The position numbers and the translations under genes are program-made. A stretch of DNA of 64,000 bases from Phymatolithon calcareum (Eukaryota; Rhodophyta; Florideophyceae; Hapalidiales), in assembly GCA_977006965.1 (NCBI GenBank), contig OZ345356.1:744001-808000 (forward strand). The letters run 5' to 3'. The notes below the pieces were generated by a model. It was not told the DNA's origin and searched no databases. It saw nothing but the letters and a program-made list of their open reading frames with translations. Every line of letters begins with the position of its first letter. Positions within the stretch are counted from its first letter, which is position 1. Shown here in pieces: positions 1-10,881 of the stretch.

Positions 1-481
1 CAAGTTCCTCAGTGTCCTCGTTACAGACCGTGAGTACAACGACCTCGGCCTCGAGGACCGCGACTGGGGCCCGTCAGAGTCCGACGAAGCTGTGGACGGC
101 TTCACCGACGCGCTCGGCGTGAAGTCCGGAGGTGTCGTATTCGATGTCGACGACAAAAAATTTCTCTACGTTCACGGTGCCGGAAGTTTCGGGCTGCTAT
201 ACGAGGATGCATGGTTTGGCGCCGTAAACCCGGTTCAGGTCGAAAAGCAGGACCTAGACCTTCGCCTAGTACCGCTCAGAGTGCCGTACGCGCTCGTGTG
301 GTATTCCATCTATGAGGCGTTTCTTGAGATGGACGGATACAAGGGCGCAGACGAGATCGACAAGTGCATCGTTTGGTTGATACTCGTATCCGCGATCTCT
401 GGGATGTGCGTCAGCTACTTCCCCGGTCCCTGCTTGGTAATCAAGAATAATTGCAAAGATTTAACCGGCCCCAACCGCTGA
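1..481 (+). CDS. Multi-pass membrane protein, copy A, 3' part
   Basis: The window opens inside this gene. It is the C-terminal part of the protein found complete at 17463-18485. Visible are an acidic stretch (LGLEDRDW, SDEAVDGFTDAL), a soluble region, and a last hydrophobic segment (WLILVSAISGMC) before a basic end in TGPNR and a TGA at 479-481. Compared with copies B and C it lacks a few residues around position 220, where AWFGAV replaces a longer loop, and carries several substitutions. The frame is open. I do not recognise the family. The gene is the first element of repeat unit A, followed by a MITE, a LINE and the DICG gene. Confidence 0.55.
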   Translation, partial: KFLSVLVTDREYNDLGLEDRDWGPSESDEAVDGFTDALGVKSGGVVFDVDDKKFLYVHGAGSFGLLYEDAWFGAVNPVQVEKQDLDLRLVPLRVPYALVWYSIYEAFLEMDGYKGADEIDKCIVWLILVSAISGMCVSYFPGPCLVIKNNCKDLTGPNR

Positions 482-836
482 CAAATGTAGATTTTCAGGA
501 GACATCGCTTTGCGTTACTGTACATAGAAAACCCAGCTGTATTTTGTATCTGAAGATTGAGACGTAAAAATGTCCGGATCCTCTTCCCTACAGGGAGTGC
601 GTCAGGATCCGAAATTGAAGCCATTTCACCACGCGGCAGAAAATCAAAAATCGTGACCTCGGAATCATACCTTCGGGAGTAGTACATCACAATCTTCTGC
701 ACCGAATATTTGCTTGTATTTGAGGGGCTTCTGTCGCGTGACGCAAACTTGTCCGTGTTCGAGGCTTAAATTTGCGAAGAATGCGGAGGGGGTCTCTCCA
801 ATGGTGCTGGGGTACTCTATCACGTAATAATTAGAT

Positions 837-1197
837 TAGATATTGACATTCCTCAAAAATTCTGTGAGTGCGGGGACTTGTCCTCATTTTATGCGCGAGG
901 AAAAGGAGAGCAGTCGAGATTACTCCTCATTTTTCATTGATAAGAGGACCGCTGAAGGCCTTCGCGAGGGCCGAGGTCCTCCGCCCTAAGCTTTACAGTG
1001 TATGGTTCTCGGGCCGAGGACCAAACGGTTTACGTATGAGACTGAAATGACGTGGGAAGAGCTCACAGTGACGTACAAAAAATTGGAATTTTTAGTATGA
1101 TAGTAATTACTCGCGAGTGCGAGGACCGTTCCTCCCCAAAACTCGGTCCTCAGATGACATCTCGAGGAGAGGAGTTATTGAGGAATGTCAAATTCTA
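837..1197. mobile_element. hAT-like MITE, copy A
   Basis: A non-coding 361 bp element. Its ends are inverted: the left end reads TTGACATTCCTCAA and the right end TTGAGGAATGTCAA. The outermost bases TAGA/TCTA also match. The flanking 8 bp CATTGGAT is intact on the right (1198-1205) and in both flanks of copies B and C; the left flank here has decayed to AATTAGAT. TIRs with an 8 bp TSD suggest hAT mobilisation. The interior is rich in GAGGAC/GTCCTC motifs. Confidence 0.6.
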
Positions 1198-1205
1198 CAT
1201 TGGAT

Positions 1206-1575
1206 CCTTCTAGCGATATTGCGCGAAAATACCTTTATAGCTCCAATCGAAATCCCTTTCCGGCGCGTTGTAGCTGTGGAGGTTTGACACTAAATGCTAC
1301 AAAAACAGCTTCATTTACAAGTATCGAAATGGTCACTGAAAAAAGAAGTTATGTCAGTGTAGGATTTGTGTTATGAGGAAGCACCCAAATATAAACGTAC
1401 ATGTACACCTGTAGCACCTCACATGTGGAACCAAACAGCAGTTTGCATCCTCGAGGAGCAGATTCCGGCTGTATCAGAAGCTCATTTTTAAATTTAGGTT
1501 CTTGAAATTTACAACGGCATCAGAGCTGTTGGCAAGAGCCGTGGGATACAGTGTGGTGTATTCCGAGTTGTTGCC
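1206..1575. other. Upstream region of the DICG gene, repeat unit A
   Basis: No open gene is visible. The same sequence lies upstream of DICG in units B, C and D. It contains a stretch beginning TGTACACCTGTAGCAC (near 1399) that also recurs at 43.2, 49.6 and 55.7 kb, so the DICG units and the two-gene module blocks share ancestry here. The LINE at 1586 now separates this segment from the DICG promoter. Confidence 0.45.
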
Positions 1576-1585
1576 GACGGTAGTG

Positions 1586-2990
1586 ATATAATTGTGTGCC
1601 AAGGGATATCCTCATGAAGAGGCTGACGGAGAAACTTCCTGAAGAGATAACAAGAATGGTTGCGTACCTGTTAAAACCCTCGTGGATCACATCAGCTGGA
1701 GACGAGACCGAAACGTGGGGTATCATCGACCGAGGAGTGCCTCAAGGTTCTCCGCTTAGTACATGCCTATACAATATGTTCATGGACACATTCGCAGAAG
1801 CCGACTCCAAGACAGACGGAAACGTCTCAGAGAGCCCAGTGCAATTGTTCGCAGATGATGTTCAGCTTCAAGCGAAGACAGGACGAAGAATGCAGAAACT
1901 TCTAGATATAGCGACCATTTGGGCAAGCGAAAATGGCATGAAATGGAACACAAAGCCAGGAAAAAGGGAAGTTCTTAAGTGCAGGGGACTTCAGAAGCAC
2001 ACTTTTTACTTGGCGAGACGAGAACTGCATCAAGCCTGGAGACTCTCGTATCTTGGGGTAAGCATGAATATAAAAGGTGTTACGAATGACACGGCCATAG
2101 CAAGAGTTCGAAATGCTGCAGGATGCATACATAAGCTTCGGGAGCTTGGAGTGAATGTTCGAGGATTCAAACCGGAGACATGCATCAGGATCTTTAAGCC
2201 ACTAATTATCCCGAAATGGTAGTATGCGTTACACGTTACTCCAATGACAAATCGATTGGTCTCGGTAATCGAGTCGGCAGAGCGCTTGTTCTACAAGAAT
2301 GTTTTCGGAAAATATGCCGAACACCGCGGGGACCGAATGCGAGTTCTGTGCCGACTGGGACCACCGAAGATGAGGAGACGCCATCAAGCAGAAAGGTTTG
2401 CATTAAGCCTGGTAAGACACAAAAAGCGCCTTGAAGAAACAGGAGAGTACTATGGAAGAGATGAGGACACAAAGGGAGGAATGAAGTATATTGAATATCT
2501 CAAGATATATGAAGACTTGCGACAAGCCCTTCAGAAAGACCAGGAGGGATCTGTCACGAAGAAGAGGAGGAGATAAGAAACAATTAAGGTATGGGAAAAG
2601 GAAGAAGAAGGCAGATCAATGAAGATTCCTATTGAAGGCAAGCTTCCAGGGATCCTTTACATAGGAGAAAGAACAACACGTTTAAGGTGCCTAAGTTTGA
2701 CATTCAGTCGAGCACCCCTTTGGAGAAAATCAGTATTGGGTGCCTACTGTGGGATTACCGCTGTGATCGAACTAGTCGCCTTACAACGTACTCTATCGTC
2801 GTCGAAGATGAGCACAGAAATTGAGTTTGAGTGCAAGAGACTCACAGGAGCTCTTTTTGGGAGAGAATTACGAATTAAGAAAGTGATGAGTAGCCAGAAG
2901 ACTTTAGATTAGAGAATAACACAAGAGCTGCCCCGTTACACTAAGGTGAGGCGTTGGGAGCTCTCAAAATAAAATCGTCAAATATCCCCC
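1586..2990 (+). mobile_element. 5'-truncated LINE (family 1), copy A
   Basis: A 1405 bp non-LTR retrotransposon 3' fragment flanked by the 10 bp direct repeat GACGGTAGTG at 1576-1585 and 2991-3000. Unit D (near 27500) carries the same site with a single repeat copy and no LINE, which confirms the borders. It ends in AAATATCCCCC rather than poly(A), after an AATAAA-like string. Copies A, B and C occupy the identical site, so the insertion predates their duplication. It separates the DICG promoter from about 1.4 kb of upstream sequence. Confidence 0.9.
1596..2912 (+). pseudogene. Reverse transcriptase C-terminal part, LINE family 1 copy A
   Basis: The first open stretch (1596-2222) carries RT motifs GVPQGSPLS and the catalytic LFADDVQLQ, followed by the thumb-like region with LSYLGVSMN. 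It is closed by a TAG where other copies read PKWEYA. The rest continues in the same family order (ESAERLFYKNVFGKYAEHR, APLWRKSVLGAY, KRLTGALFGREL) through a stop at 2574 to about 2912. No endonuclease domain is present because the element is 5'-truncated. The best copy for comparison is 48047-49066. Confidence 0.8.
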
Positions 2991-3080
2991 GACGGTAGTG
3001 CATCGTCATTGCAACAGCTTGGAAACAAAACACGTTATGATCTGGTGAGCTGGCGCTCCATCCAGTGTGTCTTTATCTCC

Positions 3081-3087
3081 TATAAAA
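3081..3087 (+). promoter_or_regulatory. TATA box of DICG gene A
   Basis: TATAAAA lies 114 bp before the ATG. The surrounding block (CTTTATCTCCTATAAAACCC) is kept in units B, D and E. In C the box reads AATAAAA. Conservation across copies marks this as the core promoter. Confidence 0.5.
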
Positions 3088-3200
3088 CCCTCTCTTTCTG
3101 CTTAACCTGTGCAGCAATCATCTTCTCATGTTGTGCTTATTCTGACCATCTCAAGAGAAGCAAATTCCCCCCAGCTTACCGCATCGCACACATATCCAAA

Positions 3201-3383
3201 ATGGCTGATCCGCTCACAGTCGTTGCCGTCGCCGGCGCCGGAGTGGGAGCTCTGGGTAGACTTTCCGGATTTGCATGCAGGTTCGCGTGCGACATCTGCG
3301 GACATCCCCTCTGCTTGAAGAAAAACAACATCAGGAAACACAGAAAGAGTACAAGGAATATGTTCATTTTCGCAGAAGGATGA
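3201..3383 (+). pseudogene. DICG small Cys/His protein, copy A, frameshifted
   Basis: A short gene of the family complete at 21619 and 27712. It starts MADPLTVVAVAGAGVGALGR, continues with CDICGHPLCLKKNNIRKH, then loses one A in a run (CAGAAAGAG against CAGAAAAGAG in copies C and D), so the last 15 or so residues are out of frame. The N-terminal half is small and hydrophobic; the second half is Cys/His and basic. I do not recognise the family. The upstream promoter is intact. Confidence 0.5.
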
Positions 3384-3902
3384 ACATAGAGCTTGTGGCC
3401 AGACGTACCCGATAGAATTTAAATCCGAATTTGCTTGCCTTCCGACCGGCTGAGAATATCTGCGGTAAATTTTACCGGAGATGAAAGTACTGCGTCCTCT
3501 CTGCTCAATCTTTGTGTTCTGTATTCAGCGCCAGTGGGAATGTCCCCCTTGCCCCGACAAGCTGGACAAATATAATTTCTTACATCGAGATGCTCACGAG
3601 ACCGCTCATATCCCCCATGCACGACACAAGACTTCCCGTGCATATCTAGTGAAAGTTTAGACCATATGTTGAAGTAAATGAAAATTTATGGCGAACTCCT
3701 CATGCGCGGTACTCAAGAGATGTCATGCGCAATCGGCAGCGGCGGCACTTCGGGTACGCTCGTCACATTCGTAATGCCTCTTTCTCCTATGCAGTTTTCA
3801 TCCTTCTAACCAGTACTTTAAAATTCTTCGCCCAAAAAAATTTCAATCGCCTTCAACGCGCAACGGTCGTGCAGAGCACAGAGCATTCCCAAGATCATGC
3901 AA

Positions 3903-4335
3903 GCACTTGTGGTATAGTGGTTAAACTGCCTCCGGTGGGTGCACTTTTGCAGACACGAGAAAGGTCCTGGGTTCGAATCCCGCGTGTGCCTGTTTGCCGT
4001 GAAGAGTCTGACGTTGTTTTTTCTCCTTATTTCGCGCCACGGCGCGTTTCGAGAGTCGGGTTACCGCATTGCACAAGGGGTCCGAGCTAATTACAGTGCA
4101 TTAGTATAGCACAAAAGAAGTAGAAAAGTCCAATATTTTGTTTTCCCACGTGGACTCGTGAATCGTGGAACCACCGCAGTTGCTTCGGGAGGAATCGTGT
4201 AATGACGAGCGGCAGGCAGAGAAGAAGCGTGCTTGTTAGGGGGTCAGCGACCTGTTAGGCAAGTTGTTATTAGAAAATTACAGGACAAGGTCCATGTGTG
4301 ATACTGTTATTGACTAGCAACCCCAAGTGATTTTG
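3903..4335 (+). mobile_element. tRNA-derived SINE (SINE1), unit A
   Basis: The head contains an A box (TGGTATAGTGGTTAAACTG) and a B box (GGTTCGAATCC) spaced as in a tRNA gene. A body of about 330 bp follows, with the shared motif GTGGAACCACCGCAGTTGC. The acceptor stem is imperfect, so this is a SINE and not a working tRNA gene. Unit E at 53600 has the site without the SINE. The 3' border is approximate. Confidence 0.75.
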
Positions 4336-4539
4336 CCACGTAGAAGACGGAGAGCCTTTTGAGTCTTTGCTCTATGCCACTGCCAGTCCGCTGCGAGGAA
4401 GAAGTCGGCGAAATTGCCACGGACGGAAAGGTCCGATTCTAGTTTCCGTGAGAGACAGCTGTCCTCATTTGGGTCGTAATGGACCTCGCGGGTATGTGTG
4501 GAATACTGCAGTACTGTCTAGTTGACGTATGACACGGTC

Positions 4540-4698
4540 CTATTGCACCCCGTCCATGACATAATCTTCTGGACGTTTCACCTTCTTGGAGCCAATGAGA
4601 CATGATGGTTTACCAAACTTCATCCTTTCCTCTAGCTTTTCACCAAAGTGTTCACCTTCTTCTTGGACTTCGTCATGACGCGCTTCTCTTGGTGGATG
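4540..4698 (-). CDS. Possible terminal exon in unit A
   Basis: On the minus strand a CAG acceptor at 4699-4701, preceded by a pyrimidine-rich tract, opens a frame that reads through EERMKFGKPSCLIGSKK to EDYVMDGVQ and a TAG. The copy in unit C (22961-23119) keeps this frame and stop while the alternative frames have stops. It could be the last exon of a gene whose other exons I cannot place. The family is unknown. Confidence 0.3.
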   Translation of the reverse strand, partial: HPPREARHDEVQEEGEHFGEKLEERMKFGKPSCLIGSKKVKRPEDYVMDGVQ

Positions 4699-4943
4699 CT
4701 GGGATGTCACGGAGTAAGAAGACAAGGTTCTAGCCTTTCGTGCGTCTCTGTTAGTCTGATGATCAGGTATATGTATTCGGTCAAATCATCCATGGGATTC
4801 TGTGCTCCATATTTATGCTAAATTTGGCCTATGGCACAGTATACATATGCCGAAGCTCCATACCCTCCCTACGTACTTTGCGATCATACTCAATTGAATA
4901 TCGAATTAATAAAATTTCATTGTCCCTATCATACGCACATATA

Positions 4944-6254
4944 CAGTCAAACTTCGATAACTGGATCCTCTTTAAGCGTATAACCTCGGTTTTTAGAAAA
5001 TTGCGTGCCTCCACGAAAACCGTTTATCCCAAAATTTCTCGAAATTTTAATATATTCAGAATACTCACTTAGTAGAAAATCCTGACTGCCGATACACGGC
5101 GCATACCTTAAAAATGTATAAAATATTGAGTACATGCCACGGAGCATATTCTGGACGTTACCACTTGTCCACAGAATGTAGTATAAGTCACAGCCCTCCA
5201 TCTCCATGGCGGCCAGACCTCGGTAAGAGTGCTCGAGTGTACGCGCATCTTATTACCGATCGCGTCTACGAGGACTGTTGGCACTTCGCCAGCATTCCGC
5301 CCTCCATAGTGGTAGCAATCCCGATCCCGGCAATGCCGTACAACACGATTTTAGCTACTACATAATCTTCGAATGGGGATAAAGTCATCAGCGACCCAGC
5401 TCTTGAAAGCTGTACTTGCGCTCCTGCAGCCCTCTGAAGTCATGGAAACCCCAATCTAGTTAGTGCCGCCCCATCCACAATCGCAAATGTGAGAATTTCT
5501 ACAATTGCATCACCAACCTCTTCTTTGTAATCCAGGTTTTAAGCGTAAGCAAGTATGTCGGCAATTAGCATGCGAATACCAGTTATCCCTGCTACATCGG
5601 GCCTGCGCAAGCCCCTCTGTATCTCTGTTATCCGCGGGGCCTCCATCTACTTTCGTGACTTTCCGGTCGGTCCGTCGCCATCTTCGAAAAGCGCTCCAGG
5701 CGTTTCTGGGCTTATTGTTGCATCATCCAGTGTGACTAGCTCCTCTACATCCTCTGCGTGAAGTCTGTCGCTGCCAATGGCGTCCATATTCCCAACTCTG
5801 ACTGCGGTTCCAAAAGCATGATACCACCTGACGGCTCGTCAGATTCTCCAACCTTATACACGTTTCAAGCACTTTATCTGCCATAGTTGGTTCATACTGT
5901 ACGCATGCGCAACAGTTACGCAGATATACACTAATACATTGGTGTCACCATGATTCTCCAATGATGTTGCAGTTCCGGGCCGGACAGTTCCCACGAGCCT
6001 AATACCGTCAACAGTTGCAACTATTGAAATTTATACTATCGCATCACCATCCGCTTCTCTGCTCCCTGGATTCTCAGATTCACGCAGTGTGTCGGCATCG
6101 ATTGCTGCAACTAAACGTCGGCTGCCTCTGCCACATGGGCTGCTGGGCTACACATGTAGTCTTTGCGATATGATATGAATTCACTCCTGGAATACCTCGA
6201 TATTTGGACTTCTGACTCCCCTACCGAAGCCATCCAGTTATCGAGGGTTGACTG
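4944..6254 (-). mobile_element. Tigger/pogo-like element, left arm of an inverted pair
   Basis: A 1311 bp element bounded by TA and by inverted termini CAGTCAAACTTCGATAACTG (left) and, read inward from the right, CAGTCAACCCTCGATAACTG. This is the terminal type of pogo/Tigger elements. The insertion point is confirmed by unit C near 23545, which runs through the same flank (ATACGCATATATA) without the element. Only remnants of a transposase tail are seen (EELVTLDDATISPETPG in the sense frame), so it is non-autonomous. Confidence 0.8.
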
Positions 6255-6615
6255 TACAGTAAAAGACCTCGCCGTGTTGGATTGCCTGAATCACCGACCC
6301 GCCGATTGATCCAACTTCAAAAATCTCATATACAGCCACACCATATGGCTCTTAAATTTGGCTCTCCAACTCAGCCTATGAGAACAAAGATCGTGGCCCA
6401 AATGTAAACTTGCATCTGCTCATGTCAGTGCTCGTTTCCACAAACACGGTGCTTTCGAGGAAATCATGACTTCTTGTGAAAGTTAGAGATACCGAAATAT
6501 TATGATATCTAGTTCGAGGTATAAATAGGTAATTTCAAGCAAAAGTATGTGCCTTGATTATGATTTTCGTTAAAGATTTGAGGGGTTCCAAATCATCGGC
6601 TGGCCTAGCGGTGTA
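6255..6615 (-). other. Flipped spacer between the two Tigger arms
   Basis: This 361 bp segment is the reverse complement of 15412-15760 over nearly its full length. At 15756 the corresponding sequence runs straight into TGGCAAACGG, which here lies on the far side of the right arm (7929). The spacer has therefore been inverted between the two arms. It contains no gene. Confidence 0.75.
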
Positions 6616-7926
6616 CAGTCAACCCTTGATAACTGGATGGCTTCGGTAGGGGAGTCAGAAATCCAAATATCGAGGTATTCCAGGAGTGAATTCATATCAT
6701 ATCGCAAAGACTACATGTGTAGCCCAGCAGCCCATGTGGCAGAGGCAGCCGACGTTTAGTTGCAGCAATCGATGCCGACACACTGCGTGAATCTGAGAAT
6801 CCAGGGAGCAGAGAAGCGGATGGTGATGCGATAGTATAAATTTCAATAGTTGCAACTGTTGACGGTATTAGGCTCGTGGGAACTGTCCGGCCCGGAACTG
6901 CAACATCATTGGAGGATCATGGTGACACCAATGTATTAGTGTATATCTGCGTAACTGTTGCGCATGCGTACAGTATGAACCAACTATGGCAGATAAAGTG
7001 CTTGAAACGTGTATAAGGTTGGAGAATCTGACGAGCCGTCAGGTGGTATCATGCTTTTGGAACCGCAGTCAGAGTTGGGAATATGGACGCCATTGGCAGC
7101 GACAGACTTCACGCAGAGGATGTAGAGGAGCTAGTCACACTGGATGATGCAACAATAAGCCCAGAAACGCCTGGAGCGCTTTTCGAAGATGGCGACGGAC
7201 CGACCGGAAAGTCACGAAAGTAGATGGAGGCTCCGCGGATATCAGAGATACAGAGGGGCTTGCGCAGGCCCGATGTAGCAGGGATAACTGGTATTCGCAT
7301 GCTAATTGCCGACATACTTGCTTACGCTTAAAACCTGGATTACAAAGAAGAGGTTGGTGATGCAATTGTAGAAATTCTCACATTTGCGATTGTGGATGGG
7401 GCGGCACTAACTAGATTGGGGTTTCCATGACTTCAGAGGGCTGCAGGAGCGCAAGTACAGCTTTCAAGAGCTGGGTCGCTGATGACTTTATCCCCATTCG
7501 AAGATTATGTAGTAGCTAAAATCGTGTTGTACGGCATTGCCGGGATCGGGATTGCTACCACTATGGAGGGCGGAATGCTGGCGAAGTGCCAACAGTCCTC
7601 GTAGACGCGATCGGTAATAAGATGCGCGTACACTCGAGCACTCTTACCGAGGTCTGGCCGCCATGGAGATGGAGGGCTGTGACTTATACTACATTCTGTG
7701 GACAAGTGGTAACGTCCAGAATATGCTCCGTGGCATGTACTCAATATTTTATACATTTTTAAGGTATGCGCCGTGTATCGGCAGTCAGGATTTTCTACTA
7801 AGTGAGTATTCTGAATATATTAAAATTTCGATAAATTTTGGGATGAACGGTTTTCGTGGAGGCACGCAATTTTCTAAAAACCGAGGTTATACGCTAAAAG
7901 AGGATCCAGTTATCGAGGGTTGACTG
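6616..7926 (+). mobile_element. Tigger/pogo-like element, right arm of an inverted pair
   Basis: It has the same length as the left arm (1311 bp), is in opposite orientation and is nearly identical by eye. TA flanks it at 6614-6615 and 7927-7928. A short degraded reading frame around 7084-7220 encodes MDAIGSDRLHAEDVEELVTL, which resembles the acidic tail of Tigger transposases. There are stops and no DDE core, so it cannot move alone. Confidence 0.8.
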
Positions 7927-8351
7927 TATGGCAAACGGCGGTTCTGTATTTCTGGTCAATACCGACTTTATGCCTTCACCTCCGCACATCTAACGTCAAA
8001 CGCTTAAATCTAGTGATCCACTGCAGTTCTCGCGCATCTGAAGCCACTATTTCAAGGTACTCACTGATATCTTTAGTTTGGTATACGGTTTGTCACCAAA
8101 ATGATTCCATGTGTTTCGTGATAGTCAAGTGAAAAACGTCAAAATCCGCTTTTTTGAGCAGGAATCTGTTTTTCGGACGGCTGATGCCCAAAACCGAGGA
8201 CATTCTATGAACATTTTTTTGACAGAAATCGAAGATCCTCTGTTGCTAGACTAAGTTAGCGTGCAAACTTCCTCGGCGGTTGTGATGATCCTTAGATATC
8301 GCGACATACTTTCTGGGTTTCACGAGTTCGCAGTCTGACAACGGTATACTT

Positions 8352-8395
8352 TTCGGCATGCCGAACGGCATTACAGTACCGTTCGGTATACCGAA
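8352..8395. repeat. Hairpin-forming inverted repeat
   Basis: Arms of 17 bp (8352-8368 and 8379-8395, TTCGGCATGCCGAACGG against CCGTTCGGTATACCGAA) pair with two mismatches around a 10 nt loop. Its role is unknown. It lies about 350 bp upstream of the membrane-protein gene. Confidence 0.5.
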
Positions 8396-8750
8396 ATGAT
8401 CCGCGGCAAACACAGACAGGTGCGTACCCGGAGTTTGTGGCACGTCGTTTATTATCATACCGCATGTTCATGACCGGAAATCGCAGATTTTTGCGAACGC
8501 TATCACTTTTCGGCTCCTAACGTCAAATCTATCCATGAGACTTCCAATTCGCTTCTTACGATTGTGTGCGCTAGGCAGATCTACCAAGCGAGTAAAAAAA
8601 CAAGGAAATTGAAGGCATGCTAGCTCTGGTACCGCTGATCCGGTTTTGGGGGCATTTAAAATAAAATTACATATATCCCCACAACCCGTCCAGAACTGGG
8701 GTTTTAAGGATGCAAAGCAACTAGCTGAACTATGGCAGCATGGTGGGAGC

Positions 8751-9776
8751 ATGGACCGGGGCGCGTTCGAGCAGTTTCAGGCGCGCCTGCGCTCGCCGCT
8801 GGAGACGATCGCGACTTCGGCGATTATCGCCATGACGTGTCTGCGACGTGTGTTTCCCAGCCGCGCGCGAGTGCCGTTCATGCTGTGCGGGCACGTATAC
8901 GCGCGGCCGCCGCGCGAGATATACCTGCTGGTGGCGGTGTCGGCGATCATGGCGCTGCTGAGCGTGATGGGGGACGCCGTGGGACGCTACCGCGCGGTGC
9001 TGCGCCGCGGCGCCGGGCAAACCACCGCGCGCCTCGTGCCCAGCGTGGGCACCGACGTCCACGTGGGGCACATCGCCCTGTACACGCGCCGCTGGACGCC
9101 GCTCTGTGACGCCGTGGTCTACGTCGCCATCGCCGCCTTCGGCACCTGGTACCTCGGCCACCGGATAACTCAGGCGTATGTCGCGTTTGGAGGCATCACC
9201 GTCGTGCAGGTGCTCAATCTCGTGCTTGGCGTCGCCAACGCCGCGCTCCCGCCGCAGAAGCGCAAGACGTTCGACGCCATCGTCAAGTTCCTCAGTGTCT
9301 TCGTTACAGACCGTGAGTACCACGACCTCGGCCTCGAGGACCGCGACTGGAGCCCGTCAGAGTCCGACGAAGCTGTGGACGGCTTCACCGACGCGCTCCA
9401 CGTGCAGTCCGGAGGTGCCGTGTTCGATGTCGACAACAGAAAATCTCTCTACGTTCGCGGTGCCGGAAGTTTCGGGCTGCTAAATGAGGGTGCATGGTCG
9501 CTCTCTCGCGTGCGCGCTGGAAACCCGGTTCAGGTCGAAAAGCAAGACCTAGACTTTCTCCTAGTACCGCTCAGAGTGCCGTACGCGCTCGTGTGGTATT
9601 CCATCTACGAGGGGTTTCTTGAGATGGACGGATAAAAGGGCGCAGACGAGATCGACAAGTGCGTCGTTTGGTTGATACTCGTATCCGCGATCTCCGGGAT
9701 GTGCGCCAGCTACATCCCGGGTCCCTGCTTGGTAATCAAGAATAATTGCAAAGATTTAACCGGCCCCAACCGCTGA
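8751..9776 (+). pseudogene. Multi-pass membrane protein, copy B, nonsense mutation
   Basis: Full-length relative of copy C. The frame is interrupted by TAA at 9633-9635, where C and A have TAC (DGY). Beyond it the reading frame stays open to the normal TGA at 9774-9776, including the last hydrophobic segment. I place the start at ATGGACCGG (8751) because sequence upstream of it shifts frame between copies. The truncated product would lack the final membrane segment. Several substitutions cluster in the first two membrane segments. Confidence 0.65.
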
Positions 9777-10131
9777 CAAATGTAGATTTTCAGGAGACAT
9801 CGCTTTGCGTTGCTGTACGTGGAAAACCCAGCTATATTTTGTATCTGAAGATTCAGACGTAAAAATGTCCAAATCCTCTTCCCTACACGGAGTGCGTCAG
9901 GATCCGAAATTGAAGCCATTTCACCACGTGGCAGAAAATCAAAAATCGTAACCTCGGAATCATACCTTCGGGAGTAGTACATCACAATCTTCTGCACCGA
10001 ATATTTGCTTGTATTTGAGGGGCTTCTGCCGCGTGACGCAAAATTGTCCGTGTTCGAGGCTTAAATTTGCGAAGAATGCGGAGGGGGTCTCTCCAATGGT
10101 GCTGGGGTACCCTATCACATAATCATTGGAT

Positions 10132-10492
10132 TAAAAATTGATATTCCTCAAAAATTCCGTGAGTGCGGGGACTTGTCCTCATTTTATACGCGAGGAAAAG
10201 GAGAGCAGTCGAGATTACTCCTCATTTTTCATTGAAAAGAGGACCGCTGAAGGCCTTCGCGAGGGCCGAGGTCCTCCGGCCAAAGCTTTACAATGTATGG
10301 TTCTCGGGCCGAGGACCAAACGGCTTACGTATGAGACTGAAATGACGTGGGAATTTCTCACAGTGACGTACAAAAAATTGGAATTTTCAGTATGATAATA
10401 ATTACTTGCGAGTGCGAGGACCGGTCCTCCCCAAAAATCGGTCCTCAGATGACATCCTGGGGAGAGGAGTTATTGAGGAACGTCAATTTTTA
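10132..10492. mobile_element. hAT-like MITE, copy B
   Basis: 361 bp, flanked on both sides by CATTGGAT (10124-10131 and 10493-10500). Inner termini are TTGATATTCCTCAA and TTGAGGAACGTCAA. It sits at the same site as copies A and C, so it was inherited with the unit. Confidence 0.7.
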
Positions 10493-10881
10493 CATTGGAT
10501 CCTTCTAGCGATATTGCGAGAAAATACCTTTATAGCTCCAATCGAAATCCCTTTACGGTGCGTTGTAGCTGTGGAGGTTTGACACTAAATGCTACAAAAA
10601 ACCGCTTCATTTACAAGTATCGAAATGGTCACTGAAAAAAGAAGTTATGTCAGTGTAGGATTTGTGTTGTGAGGAAGCACCCAGAAATAAACGTACATGT
10701 ACACCTGTAGCACCTCACATGTGGAACCAAACAGCAGTTTGCATCCTCGAGGAGCAGATTCCGGCTGTAGCAGAAGCTCATTTTTAAATTTAGGTTCTTG
10801 AAATTTGCAACGGCGTCAGAGCTGTTGGCAAGAGCCGTGGGATACAGTGTGGTGTACTCCGAGTTGTTGCCGACGGTAGTG

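Noticed and set aside
3903-3992. Candidate tRNA gene from A and B boxes
   Set aside because: The acceptor stem mismatches, the variable region is too long, and the same head is joined to a common body in four copies with a TSD at one of them. It is a SINE.
8730-9323. Long minus-strand ORF (197 codons) and frame-shifted plus ORF over the membrane gene
   Set aside because: Arg/Ala/His-rich shadows of the GC-rich gene on the other frame; not kept between copies B and C as protein.
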